Origin: Pseudomonas putida
GTDB lineage: Bacteria; Pseudomonadota; Gammaproteobacteria; Pseudomonadales; Pseudomonadaceae
Direction of reading: 5' to 3'
NCBI RefSeq assembly: GCF_005080685.1
Contig: NZ_CP039371.1
Coordinates: 1,798,001 to 1,862,000 of the forward strand
Length of the DNA: 64,000 bases
Below, piece by piece: positions 8,107-16,888 of this stretch (its first letter is position 1; each line of letters opens with the position of its first letter). Made by a program: the position numbers and the translations under genes. Below the pieces are notes generated by a model. The model saw only the letters and a program-made list of their open reading frames with translations, was not told where the DNA came from and searched no databases.

Positions 8107-10779
8107 ATGCGCACTGAACAACCGCAAGTGATCTACCTCAAGGATTACCGGGCGCCCGAGTACCTGATCGACGAGACGCACCTGACCTTCGAGCTGTTCG
8201 AGGACCACACCCTGGTGCACGCGCAATTGGTGATGCGCCGCAACCCGGCGCGCGGTGCCGGCCTGCCGCCACTGGTGCTCGACGGCCAGCAGCTGGAGCT
8301 GCTGCGCGCCTCCTTGGACGACGAGGAGCTGCAGGCTGGCGCCTACCAGCTCGACGCCGACAGCCTGACCGTGCAGCCCAAGGCCGAGCGCTTCACCCTC
8401 GATACCAGCGTGAAGATCCACCCCGAGAGCAACACGGCACTGGAAGGCCTGTACAAGTCGGGCAAGATGTTCTGCACCCAGTGCGAGGCCGAGGGCTTTC
8501 GCAAGATCACCTACTACCTCGACCGCCCGGACGTGATGAGCACCTTCACCACCACGGTGATCGCCGAACAGCATCGCTACCCGGTGCTGCTCAGCAACGG
8601 CAACCCGGTCGGCAGCGGCACCTTCGAGAAGGGCCAGGGCGAAGATGGCCGGCACTGGGCGACCTGGGAAGATCCGTTCATGAAACCGGCCTACCTGTTC
8701 GCGCTGGTTGCCGGTGACCTGTGGTGCGTCGAGGACACGTTCGTGCGCCAGTCGGGCCGCGACGTGACCCTGCGCATCTACGTCGAGCCCGAGAACATCG
8801 ACAAGTGCGACCACGCCATGGTCAGCCTGAAGAAGTCGATGCGCTGGGACGAGGAAGTCTATGGCCGTGAGTACGATCTGGACATCTTCATGATCGTTGC
8901 GGTCAACGACTTCAACATGGGCGCGATGGAGAACAAGGGCCTCAACATCTTCAACTCCAGCTGCGTGCTGGCCCGCGCCGAAACCGCCACCGACGCCGCC
9001 CACCAGCGCGTCGAAGGGGTGGTCGCCCACGAGTACTTCCACAACTGGTCGGGCAACCGCGTGACTTGCCGCGACTGGTTCCAGCTGTCGCTCAAGGAAG
9101 GCTTCACGGTGTTCCGCGATGCCGAGTTCAGCGCCGACATGAACTCGCGCACGGTCAAGCGCATCGAGGACGTCGCCTACCTGCGCACCCACCAGTTCGC
9201 CGAGGATGCAGGCCCGATGGCGCACCCGGTGCGCCCCGACAGCTTCATCGAGATTTCCAACTTCTACACCCTCACGGTGTACGAGAAGGGCGCCGAAGTG
9301 GTGCGCATGGTGCGCACCTTGCTGGGTGCCGAGGGCTTCCGCAAGGGCAGCGACCTGTACTTCGAGCGCCACGATGGCCAGGCGGTGACCACCGACGACT
9401 TCATCAAGGCCATGGAAGACGCCAACGGCGTCGACTTCACCCAGTTCAAGCGTTGGTACAACCAGGCCGGCACGCCGCGCCTGGAAGTCAGCGAGGCCTA
9501 TGACGGCGCCGCGCAGACCTACAGCCTGACCTTCCGCCAGAGCTGCCCGCAGACCCCGGACAAGGCCGAGAAACTGCCGTTCGTGATCCCGGTGGAACTG
9601 GGCCTGCTCGACGCCGAGGGCAATGACCTGGTACTGCAATTGGTCGGTGAGGCCGCTGCTACCCAGACCAGCCGCGTGTTGTCGGTGACCGAGGCCGAGC
9701 AGACCTTCACCTTCCAGGGCATCCAGGCCAAGCCGCTGCCGTCGCTGCTGCGCGGCTTCAGCGCCCCGGTCAAGCTGAGCTTCCCCTACGACCGCGACCA
9801 GCTGATGTTCCTCATGCAGCACGACAGCGACGGCTTCAACCGCTGGGAAGCGGGGCAGCAGTTGGCGGTACAGGCGCTGCAGGAGCTCATCGGCCAGCAC
9901 CAGCGTGGCGAAGCGCTGGTGCTCGACCAGCGTCTGATCACCGCTTTGGGTACCGTGCTGGGCAACGCGTCGCTGGACCCGGCCATGGTCGCCGAGATGC
10001 TCTCGCTGCCGGGCGAGGCCTACCTTACCGAGATCAGCCAGGTGGCCGATGTCGATGCCATCCACGCTGCCCGCGAGTTCGCCCGCCAGCAGATCGCCAC
10101 GCAGCTGTTCGATGCCTTGTGGGCGCGTTACCAGGCCAATCGCGAAGTGTCGCGCCAGACGGCCTACGTGGCCTCGGCCGAACACTTTGCCCGCCGCAGC
10201 CTGCAGAACATCGCCCTGTCCTACCTGATGTTGAGTGGCCAGGCGCAGGTGCTGGAGGCGACGTTGGAGCAGTTCGAGCATTGCGACAACATGACCGAGC
10301 GCCTGACCGCGCTGGCCGTGCTGGTCAACTCGCCGTTCGAGGCCGAGCGGGCCAAGGCCCTGGAGGCCTTCGCCGAGCACTTCAAGGACAATCCGCTGGT
10401 GATGGACCAGTGGTTCAGCGTGCAGGCGGCCAGCGCCTTGCCGGGCGGCCTGGCCCGTGTCAAGGCGTTGATGCAGCACCCGGCGTTCACAATGAAGAAC
10501 CCGAACAAGGTGCGTGCGCTGATCGGTGCCTTCGCTGGGCAGAACCTGGTCAACTTCCATGCGGCCGATGGCTCGGGCTATCGCTTCCTGGCGGACCTGG
10601 TGATCGAGCTCAATGCCTTGAACCCGCAGATCGCTTCGCGTCAACTGGCGCCGCTGACCCGCTGGCGCAAGTACGACGATGCGCGTCAGGCGCTGATGAA
10701 GGGCGAGCTGGAGCGGATTCTCGCCTCCGGTGAGCTGTCCAGCGATGTGTATGAAGTGGTGAGCAAGAGCCTGGCGTAA
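8107..10779 (+). CDS. pepN: Aminopeptidase N (M1 family)
   Basis: A 890-residue zinc metallo-aminopeptidase that removes N-terminal residues from peptides in the cytoplasm. It has the substrate-binding GAMENKG at about residue 273, the zinc motif HEYFHNW at about 308, and the third ligand glutamate in SLKEGFTVF. Length and domain order fit E. coli-type PepN. It starts 12 bp after the DUF2797 gene and ends with a strong hairpin followed by T6. The protein has no signal peptide. Confidence 0.97.
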   Translation: MRTEQPQVIYLKDYRAPEYLIDETHLTFELFEDHTLVHAQLVMRRNPARGAGLPPLVLDGQQLELLRASLDDEELQAGAYQLDADSLTVQPKAERFTLDTSVKIHPESNTALEGLYKSGKMFCTQCEAEGFRKITYYLDRPDVMSTFTTTVIAEQHRYPVLLSNGNPVGSGTFEKGQGEDGRHWATWEDPFMKPAYLFALVAGDLWCVEDTFVRQSGRDVTLRIYVEPENIDKCDHAMVSLKKSMRWDEEVYGREYDLDIFMIVAVNDFNMGAMENKGLNIFNSSCVLARAETATDAAHQRVEGVVAHEYFHNWSGNRVTCRDWFQLSLKEGFTVFRDAEFSADMNSRTVKRIEDVAYLRTHQFAEDAGPMAHPVRPDSFIEISNFYTLTVYEKGAEVVRMVRTLLGAEGFRKGSDLYFERHDGQAVTTDDFIKAMEDANGVDFTQFKRWYNQAGTPRLEVSEAYDGAAQTYSLTFRQSCPQTPDKAEKLPFVIPVELGLLDAEGNDLVLQLVGEAAATQTSRVLSVTEAEQTFTFQGIQAKPLPSLLRGFSAPVKLSFPYDRDQLMFLMQHDSDGFNRWEAGQQLAVQALQELIGQHQRGEALVLDQRLITALGTVLGNASLDPAMVAEMLSLPGEAYLTEISQVADVDAIHAAREFARQQIATQLFDALWARYQANREVSRQTAYVASAEHFARRSLQNIALSYLMLSGQAQVLEATLEQFEHCDNMTERLTALAVLVNSPFEAERAKALEAFAEHFKDNPLVMDQWFSVQAASALPGGLARVKALMQHPAFTMKNPNKVRALIGAFAGQNLVNFHAADGSGYRFLADLVIELNALNPQIASRQLAPLTRWRKYDDARQALMKGELERILASGELSSDVYEVVSKSLA

Positions 10780-10794
10780 GCTTGCTGGATCCTG

Positions 10795-10920
10795 GGGCTG
10801 CTGTGCAGCCCATCGCAGGCAAGCCAGCTCCCACAGGGACAATGCACTGCTCGAGCGCGGCGCTGTACCTGTGGGAGCTGGCTTGCCTGAGATGGGCCGC
10901 GCAGCGGCCCCAGTTTTTTG
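10795..10920. terminator. REP-type inverted repeat and pepN terminator
   Basis: Two REP-like arms face each other: GCAGGCAAGCCAGCTCCCAC at about 10815 and GTGGGAGCTGGCTTGCCTG at about 10871. The end of the block is GGGCCGC-GCA-GCGGCCC followed by CAG and six T, an intrinsic terminator for pepN. The rest of the gap to 11059 shows nothing else clear. Confidence 0.75.
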
Positions 10921-11058
10921 GCGGTTAACAAAACATAACGTCCCGTTCGTTGTATTCGCGCAACGTTCCCCGATACGATCGGCCCAGGCTGCTGCGAGCC
11001 TCTATCGCAGGCTTTTCACAGCACCCACCCACCAAAAAGAACACAACAGGGGACGGTC

Positions 11059-12087
11059 ATGAGGGAGCGGGCGATGACGCAGGCCAGGCGAGGCGCCTGG
11101 CCGTTGGCGACCGGCGCGATGCTTGCGCTGGCATTGGGAATGGGGGCCGGGTCCGCGCAGGCGGCCGGCAACGATGCGTATTCCAGCGAATCGGCCAAGG
11201 CCAGCCAGAGCCTGCTGATCGATGCCGCCCATGCCGGCAAGCGCCTGGTGGTGGTCGGCGATCGCGGCCATATCCTGTTTTCCGACGACCAGGGCAATAC
11301 CTGGACCCAGGCGCGGGTGCCCACCCGACAACTGCTCACCGCCGTGACCTTCGTCGACGACAAGCGCGGCTGGGCCGTCGGCCACGACGCGCAGATCCTC
11401 GCCAGCACCGATGGCGGCGCCACCTGGAGCAAGCAGTTCGAAGACCTGGCCCGCGAAGCGCCGCTGCTCGACATCGGCATGCTCGATGCCCAGCACGGCT
11501 TTGCCGTGGGCGCCTACGGGGCGCTGCTGGAAACCACCGATGGCGGCCAACACTGGCAGGATGTCGCCGAGCGGCTCGACAACCCGGACCAACTGCACCT
11601 CAATGGAATCGCCCAGGTCGCCGGCAGCGGCCTGTTCATCGTCGGCGAGCAGGGCAGCATGTTCCGCTCCGCCGATAACGGCCAGACCTGGGCCAAGGTC
11701 CAGAGCCCCTACGAGGGCTCGCTGTTCGGCGTGATCGGTACCGGTCAACCTCATACCCTGCTGGTCTATGGCCTGCGTGGCAACCTGCTGCGCTCCAGTG
11801 ACTTCGGCGACAGTTGGCAGCCCATCGCCCTGCAAGCCAGCCGTGGCACGTTCGCCTTCGGCCTGGCCAGTGCCAGCCTGCTCGACGACGGCTCGTTGGT
11901 GCTGGTCGGCAACGGCGGCAGCGTTCTGCGCAGCCATGACCAGGGCCAGAGCTTCACCGTCTACAACCGCGCCGATCGCATCGCCCTGGCCGGCGCCACT
12001 GGCCTGGCCGGTGGCGGTCTGCTGCTGGTGGGGCAGGGTGGTATCCACTTGGCCAGCGCCGAAGGCGCCACGCAGGTACGCCCATGA
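11059..12087 (+). CDS. Exported YCF48/BNR-repeat beta-propeller protein
   Basis: A 342-residue protein with an N-terminal signal peptide (hydrophobic core LATGAMLALALGMGAGSAQA, cleavage likely after AQA). It has about six repeats built around D-x-G-x-T-W (DDQGNTWTQ, TDGGATWSK, TDGGQHWQD, ADNGQTWAK, SDFGDSWQP, HDQGQSF). This is the YCF48/Hcf136-like propeller fold, here periplasmic. The stop overlaps the start of the RND/MMPL gene (ATGA). In pseudomonads this pair is commonly found with DUF1302/DUF1329 outer-membrane genes, which are not present in this window. Its partner is presumably the transporter next door. An AGGGGA ribosome-binding site precedes the start. Confidence 0.82.
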   Translation: MRERAMTQARRGAWPLATGAMLALALGMGAGSAQAAGNDAYSSESAKASQSLLIDAAHAGKRLVVVGDRGHILFSDDQGNTWTQARVPTRQLLTAVTFVDDKRGWAVGHDAQILASTDGGATWSKQFEDLAREAPLLDIGMLDAQHGFAVGAYGALLETTDGGQHWQDVAERLDNPDQLHLNGIAQVAGSGLFIVGEQGSMFRSADNGQTWAKVQSPYEGSLFGVIGTGQPHTLLVYGLRGNLLRSSDFGDSWQPIALQASRGTFAFGLASASLLDDGSLVLVGNGGSVLRSHDQGQSFTVYNRADRIALAGATGLAGGGLLLVGQGGIHLASAEGATQVRP

Positions 12088-14483
12088 CCAGTCGTGAAAG
12101 CATTGCCGTGCATCCGCACCGCCAGAACAAGGCATCCTTGCTCGAACGGATCATCTTCAACAATCGCCCAGCGGTGATCGTGCTGTGCCTGCTGGTCAGC
12201 GTGCTGCTGTTCTGGCAGGCCACGCAGATCCGGCCGTCAACCAGCTTCGAGAAGATGATTCCGCTCGAGCACCCGTTCATCGAACAGATGATGGCCCACC
12301 GCAACGACCTGGCCAACCTCGGCAATACCGTGCGCATTTCGGTGGAGGCGGTGAACGGCGACATCTTCGACCCGGCCTACATGGAGACCCTGCGGCAGAT
12401 TCACGACGAGGTGTTCTACATCCCCGGCGTCGACCGTGCCGGGCTCAAGTCGTTGTGGAGCCCCAGCGTGCGCTGGACCGAGGTGACCGAGGAAGGTTTC
12501 TCCGGCGGCGAGGTGATACCCAACACCTACGACGGCTCGCCGCAGAGCCTCGATGCACTGCGTGACAACGTGCTCAAGTCGGGCCAGGTTGGGCGCCTTG
12601 TGGGTAACAACTTCAAGTCCAGCATTGTCGACGTGCCGCTGCTGGAAAGCTATCCCGATCCGCAGGACCCCGGCCAGCTGGTCAAGCTCGACTACCAGCA
12701 GTTTTCCCACCAGCTCGAAGAAAAGATCCGCGACAAGTACCAGGCGCAGAACCCCAACGTGAAGATCCACATCGTCGGCTTCGCCAAGAAGGTCGGCGAC
12801 CTCATCGACGGCCTGGTGATGGTGGCGATGTTCTTCGGCGTGGCCCTGGCGATCACCTGGGCCCTGTTGTACTGGTTCACCTGGTGCATGCGCAGCACCA
12901 TCGCCGTGCTGGTCACTACCCTGGTGGCGGTGGTGTGGCAGCTGGGGTTGATGCACGCGGTGGGGTTCGGCCTCGACCCCTACTCGATGCTGGTGCCGTT
13001 CCTGATCTTCGCCATCGGTATTTCCCATGGCGTGCAGAAGATCAACGGCATCGCCTTGCAGTCCAGCGATGCCGACAACGCCCTGACCGCGGCGCGGCGC
13101 ACGTTCCGCCAGTTGTTCCTGCCCGGGATGATCGCCATTCTTGCCGATGCCGTGGGCTTCATCACCCTGCTGATCATCGACATCGGGGTGATTCGCGAAC
13201 TGGCCATCGGCGCCTCGATCGGCGTGGCGGTGATCGTCTTCACCAACCTGATCCTGTTGCCGGTGGCCATTTCCTATATCGGCATCAGCAACAAGGCCAT
13301 CGAACGTAGCAAGAAGGATGCAACCCGCGAGCATCCGTTCTGGCGCCTGCTGTCGAATTTCGCCAGTGCCAAGGTGGCGCCAGTGTCCATTGCCCTGGCC
13401 CTCGTCGCCTTCGCCGGCGGCCTCTGGTACAGCCAGCACCTGAAGATCGGCGACCTCGACCAGGGCGCTCCGGAGCTGCGCCCCGATTCGCGCTACAACC
13501 AGGACAACAACTTCATCATCAGCAACTATTCGACCAGCTCGGACGTGCTGGTGATCATGGTCAAGACCCCGCCGGAGAGCTGCTCGATCCACTCGACCAT
13601 GGCACCGATCGACGAGCTGATGTGGACCATGGAAAACACCCCGGGCGTGCAATCGGCGATTTCCCTGGTCACCGTGTCCAAGCAGGTGATCAAGGGCATG
13701 AACGAGGGCAGCCTGAAGTGGGAGACGCTGTCGCGCAATCCGGACGTGCTCAACAACTCCATCGCTCGCGCCGATGGGCTGTACAACGCCGACTGTTCGC
13801 TGGCGCCGGTGCTGGTGTTCCTCAACGACCACAAGGCCGAGACCCTGGAGCGGGTCACCACGGCGGCCGAGGCCTTTGCCGACAGCCATGACAAGGAGGG
13901 CCTGCAGTTCCTTCTGGCGGCCGGCAACGCCGGGATCGAGGCGGCGACCAACGAGGTGATCAAGTCGGCAGAGCTGACCATCCTGGTGCTGGTGTACCTG
14001 TGCGTGGCGGTGATGTGCATGATCACCTTCCGTTCGTTCGCCGCCACCTTGTGCATCGTCCTGCCGCTGGTGCTGACCTCGGTGCTGGGCAATGCGCTGA
14101 TGGCGTTCATGGGTATTGGCGTCAAGGTCGCCACCCTGCCGGTGGTGGCGCTGGGCGTGGGTATCGGCGTGGACTACGGCATCTATATCTACAGCCGCCT
14201 GGAAAGCTTCCTGCGTGCCGGGCTGCCGCTGCAGGAGGCCTACTACCAGACCCTGCGCTCGACCGGCAAGGCGGTGCTGTTCACCGGTCTGTGCCTGGCC
14301 ATCGGCGTGTGCACCTGGATCTTCTCGGCGATCAAGTTCCAGGCCGACATGGGCTTGATGCTTACCTTCATGCTGCTGTGGAACATGTTCGGTGCATTGT
14401 GGCTTTTGCCTGCACTGGCACGTTTCCTGATCAAACCGGAGAAAATGGTCGGCAAGGAGGGCGGGTCGATCTTCGCCCACTGA
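12084..14483 (+). CDS. RND superfamily (MMPL-type) transporter
   Basis: A 799-residue inner-membrane protein with the two-fold RND layout: one helix near residue 35, a soluble loop, five helices at about 235-400, a second helix near 435, another loop and five helices at about 630-790. It belongs to the MMPL/hopanoid-transporter side of the family rather than AcrB-type pumps and has no adaptor or TolC gene beside it. Substrates of close relatives are lipids or sterol-like compounds, so export of a hydrophobic molecule is an inference. It is translationally coupled to the YCF48 gene. Confidence 0.85.
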   Translation: MTSRESIAVHPHRQNKASLLERIIFNNRPAVIVLCLLVSVLLFWQATQIRPSTSFEKMIPLEHPFIEQMMAHRNDLANLGNTVRISVEAVNGDIFDPAYMETLRQIHDEVFYIPGVDRAGLKSLWSPSVRWTEVTEEGFSGGEVIPNTYDGSPQSLDALRDNVLKSGQVGRLVGNNFKSSIVDVPLLESYPDPQDPGQLVKLDYQQFSHQLEEKIRDKYQAQNPNVKIHIVGFAKKVGDLIDGLVMVAMFFGVALAITWALLYWFTWCMRSTIAVLVTTLVAVVWQLGLMHAVGFGLDPYSMLVPFLIFAIGISHGVQKINGIALQSSDADNALTAARRTFRQLFLPGMIAILADAVGFITLLIIDIGVIRELAIGASIGVAVIVFTNLILLPVAISYIGISNKAIERSKKDATREHPFWRLLSNFASAKVAPVSIALALVAFAGGLWYSQHLKIGDLDQGAPELRPDSRYNQDNNFIISNYSTSSDVLVIMVKTPPESCSIHSTMAPIDELMWTMENTPGVQSAISLVTVSKQVIKGMNEGSLKWETLSRNPDVLNNSIARADGLYNADCSLAPVLVFLNDHKAETLERVTTAAEAFADSHDKEGLQFLLAAGNAGIEAATNEVIKSAELTILVLVYLCVAVMCMITFRSFAATLCIVLPLVLTSVLGNALMAFMGIGVKVATLPVVALGVGIGVDYGIYIYSRLESFLRAGLPLQEAYYQTLRSTGKAVLFTGLCLAIGVCTWIFSAIKFQADMGLMLTFMLLWNMFGALWLLPALARFLIKPEKMVGKEGGSIFAH

Positions 14484-14490
14484 ATGAAAC

Positions 14491-14520
14491 GGGGCCGCAT
14501 GGCGGCCCCAACGCTATAAT
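14491..14520 (+). promoter_or_regulatory. Hairpin plus TATAAT ahead of the small gene at 14548
   Basis: GGGGCCGC-ATG-GCGGCCCC (14491-14509) is a perfect 8-bp stem right after the transporter stop, without a T tract. TATAAT lies at 14515-14520, 28 bp before the next start. No good -35 is visible, so the promoter is tentative. Confidence 0.35.
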
Positions 14521-14547
14521 GCCGCCTCATTCAAAGCGGACACCCCC

Positions 14548-14838
14548 ATGACAACCCTCAGCACAGCCCTCGCAGCCTGCGACATGCTCCTGATCGACGG
14601 CCTGCATGCCTTCGACTTCATCGCCGACGACACCGGTCTATCCATCGAATGCATGGATGGCCGCCAGCTTCGTCGCTGGCAGTTCACCGCCGAGCAGGTC
14701 GCCGCCGCGGCGCAGCAAGGGAACGACTGGCTGATCAGCGATGCCCAAGGTGAACACCGTCTAGTCTGTATGGAAGCGTTTCGCGCACCCGATGAGGACG
14801 AAGATGAACCGGACCTGGAAGAGCCTGCTGAGCGCTAG
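14548..14838 (+). CDS. Small acidic conserved protein, possibly DUF5629
   Basis: A 96-residue protein with no signal peptide, ending in a very acidic tail (DEDEDEPDLEE). It reminds me of a Pseudomonas-restricted family (DUF5629), but I cannot confirm this. The ATG at 14548 follows a short leader with TATAAT. Its last 35 bases overlap the start of the lactonase gene in another frame. Function unknown. Confidence 0.6.
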   Translation: MTTLSTALAACDMLLIDGLHAFDFIADDTGLSIECMDGRQLRRWQFTAEQVAAAAQQGNDWLISDAQGEHRLVCMEAFRAPDEDEDEPDLEEPAER

Positions 14839-15934
14839 TCTCATGAGCCTGATGATCGACACGCATGCCGCGACACTGCTGGTGGGGAGCTATACCGATG
14901 GCCAGAGCCAGGGTATCTACCGCTACCAGTTCGATAGCAAGACCGGCCATATCGACCCCAAGCCGCTGCAGGTGGTGAAGAGCGTCAGTCCGTCGTGGCT
15001 GGTGCTGTCGGCCGACCAGCGCCTGCTGTTCGCGGTCAACGAGACCAAGCAGGGCCATGCCAGCAGTTTCAGCGTGGATGACAAGGGTGAGATCAAGCCG
15101 CTCAACCAGGCGGCCAGCCGTGGTGACGAGCCCACCCATGCCAGCCTCAGCCAGGATCAGCGCTACCTGTTCGTCGCCAACTATGCCGTGGCGCCCGACC
15201 CAGGCGGCAGCCTGGTGGTGATCCCGGTGGCCAAGGGCGGCAAGCTCGGCGAGGTGGTGCAGCAGGCACGGCATAAGCCCAGTGGCGTCAACCCCGAGCG
15301 CCAGGCCAGCGCCCATGTGCACTCACTGGTGCTGGCCCCGGATGGCCAGCATGTGTATGCCAGCGACCTGGGTGCCGACAAGGTGTTCATCTATCGCTAC
15401 GACGGCGCCAGCCCGGACCGCCCGCTGAGCCCGGCTATTCCACCGGCGGTCGAGCTGCCGCCGGGCAGCGGGCCGCGTCATCTGCTGTTCGATGCCAAGG
15501 GGCGACATGCCTACCTGACCCTGGAAATGAGCGGCGAAGTGGCCATGTTCGATGTCCAGGAGCATGCCCTGGTCGAGCGTCAGCGCCTGCCATTGACCGA
15601 GCGGCAAGAGGCCGCGGCCAAGGCGTCCGGCGGCTTGCACCTGTCGGCCGACGGGCGCTTCCTGTATGTCAGCAATCGCGGCACCGCCAACGAGATCGTG
15701 GTGTTTGCCGTCGGCAAGGAAGATGGCCAGCTGACCTTCCTGCAACGGCGGTCGGTGGAAGGCGATCACCCGCGGGAGTTCGCCCTCGACCCGAGCGACA
15801 ATTTCCTTCTGGTGGCCAACCAGAAGAGCAACCAGATCGTGGTCATGCGCCGCGATCCGCGTAGCGGCAAGCTGGGCGAGACGGTGCAGACCCTGCAGCA
15901 GGATGCGCCTTCGGACCTCAAGTTCATCGAGTGA
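14804..15934 (+). CDS. Exported lactonase-family seven-bladed beta-propeller protein
   Basis: A 376-residue protein of the 6-phosphogluconolactonase (YbhE/Pgl)-like lactonase family. A short signal peptide is visible (SLLSASLMSLMIDTHA), which suggests a periplasmic location, unlike cytoplasmic Pgl. Blade repeats include LLVGSYTDGQSQGIYRY, SWLVLSADQRLLFAVNE and VHSLVLAPDGQHVYASDLG. The ATG at 14804 is preferred over the one at 14792 because GAGGACGA lies just upstream. The substrate is not known. Confidence 0.8.
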   Translation: MNRTWKSLLSASLMSLMIDTHAATLLVGSYTDGQSQGIYRYQFDSKTGHIDPKPLQVVKSVSPSWLVLSADQRLLFAVNETKQGHASSFSVDDKGEIKPLNQAASRGDEPTHASLSQDQRYLFVANYAVAPDPGGSLVVIPVAKGGKLGEVVQQARHKPSGVNPERQASAHVHSLVLAPDGQHVYASDLGADKVFIYRYDGASPDRPLSPAIPPAVELPPGSGPRHLLFDAKGRHAYLTLEMSGEVAMFDVQEHALVERQRLPLTERQEAAAKASGGLHLSADGRFLYVSNRGTANEIVVFAVGKEDGQLTFLQRRSVEGDHPREFALDPSDNFLLVANQKSNQIVVMRRDPRSGKLGETVQTLQQDAPSDLKFIE

Positions 15935-15970
15935 ACGGGTGGGGCGGGTTGGTTTGAGGGGCGCGCGGGT

Positions 15971-16278
15971 GTGCGCTGGAGAGTTGTAGTGGCGCGGATA
16001 TCGAGCGCCGCCCGCGCGGCGCATCGCGACGCAAGGCCGCTCCCACATTTGTTGCAACGTGCCACTTTCTGTCAGGTCATGGTTGTTCGCCTTTGGGCGC
16101 ACCACGCAATAGCGTGGTGCCCCTTGCGCCAAAACCAATATCGCGCCGGGCACACTAGGCGGACAACCATGGCATATAAAACATAATTGTCCCGAAACAG
16201 ATGTGGGAGCGGCCTTGCGTCGCGATGCGCCGCGCGGGCGGCGCTCGATATCCGCGCCACTACAGCTCTCCAGCGCAC
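15971..16278. repeat. 308-bp palindromic element, copy B
   Basis: Same length and design as copy A. The left arm starts GTGCGCTGGAGAGTTGTAG and the right arm mirrors it (one mismatch seen), around a conserved loop of about 145 bp that includes GCAACGTGCCACT and CATGGTTGTTCGCC. The variable arm stretch reads GTAGTGGCGCGGATATCG, unlike copy A, but is matched by its own right arm. It fills the gap between the convergent lactonase and GST genes; no other feature is seen there. Confidence 0.85.
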
Positions 16279-16294
16279 ACCAACAAGCCCCCTC

Positions 16295-16888
16295 TCACCG
16301 TCCCATCACGGCCTTGAACAGCGCCGAGTCCAGCCATCCCTCCAGCCAGCTCCGCAGTCGCGGATAAGCTGCCTCGGCGAACCACAGCGGTTCGACCCCG
16401 GCAAACTGGCGCATCAGGGGTAGCAGGGCGGCGTCGGCCAGGCTCGGGTGCTCGGCCAGCAAGTAGGGCCGGTCACCCAGCAGGGCTTCCAGCTGCGCCA
16501 GCCAAGGTTCGGCTTGCTCGCGGTAGTACGCCCGTGAATGTTCCGGGTAGCGTTCGGCGTACTTGTACAGGTTCACCTGCGCCTTGAACTCACTGTCGTT
16601 ACGGGCGATCAGCGCCTCGGCCTGTTGCGCAGCCAGGGGATCGGCCAGCAGCCGCCAGTCCTGCGGGTCGTTGCGGTCGAGCGCCCAGCGCATGATGTCC
16701 AGGCTCTCCTCCAGCACCCCGGCACCGGTGTCGAGCACCGGCACCGTACCCTTGGGCGACAACGCCAGCAGATCGGCCGGCTTGTTCTTCATCGCCACCT
16801 CGCAGATTTCCACCTCGCACCCGGCATAGCGCAGGGCCAGGCGTGCGCGCATGGCCCAAGGGCAGCGACGGAACGAGTAGAGGATCAC
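16295..16888 (-). CDS. Glutathione S-transferase family protein
   Basis: A 197-residue protein with an N-terminal thioredoxin-like domain carrying YSFRRCPWAMRARLAL. The cysteine in CPWA suits an omega/glutaredoxin-like GST, and NKPADLLALSPKGTVPVL followed by ESLDIMRWAL forms the glutathione site. The all-alpha C-terminal half ends with SLADAALLPLMRQFAGVE. The start is a GTG at 16888 that overlaps the sbcC stop (GTGA), so the gene is probably the third member of the sbcDC operon. Confidence 0.85.
   Translation of the reverse strand: MILYSFRRCPWAMRARLALRYAGCEVEICEVAMKNKPADLLALSPKGTVPVLDTGAGVLEESLDIMRWALDRNDPQDWRLLADPLAAQQAEALIARNDSEFKAQVNLYKYAERYPEHSRAYYREQAEPWLAQLEALLGDRPYLLAEHPSLADAALLPLMRQFAGVEPLWFAEAAYPRLRSWLEGWLDSALFKAVMGR

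Noticed and set aside
7189..10842. Minus-strand frame of 1,217 codons opposite pepN
   Set aside because: Antisense shadow of a high-GC gene; rich in His, Gln, Leu and Gly with no domain pattern.
12237..14480. Minus-strand frame of 747 codons opposite the MMPL transporter
   Set aside because: Antisense shadow with His/Gln-rich low-complexity composition.
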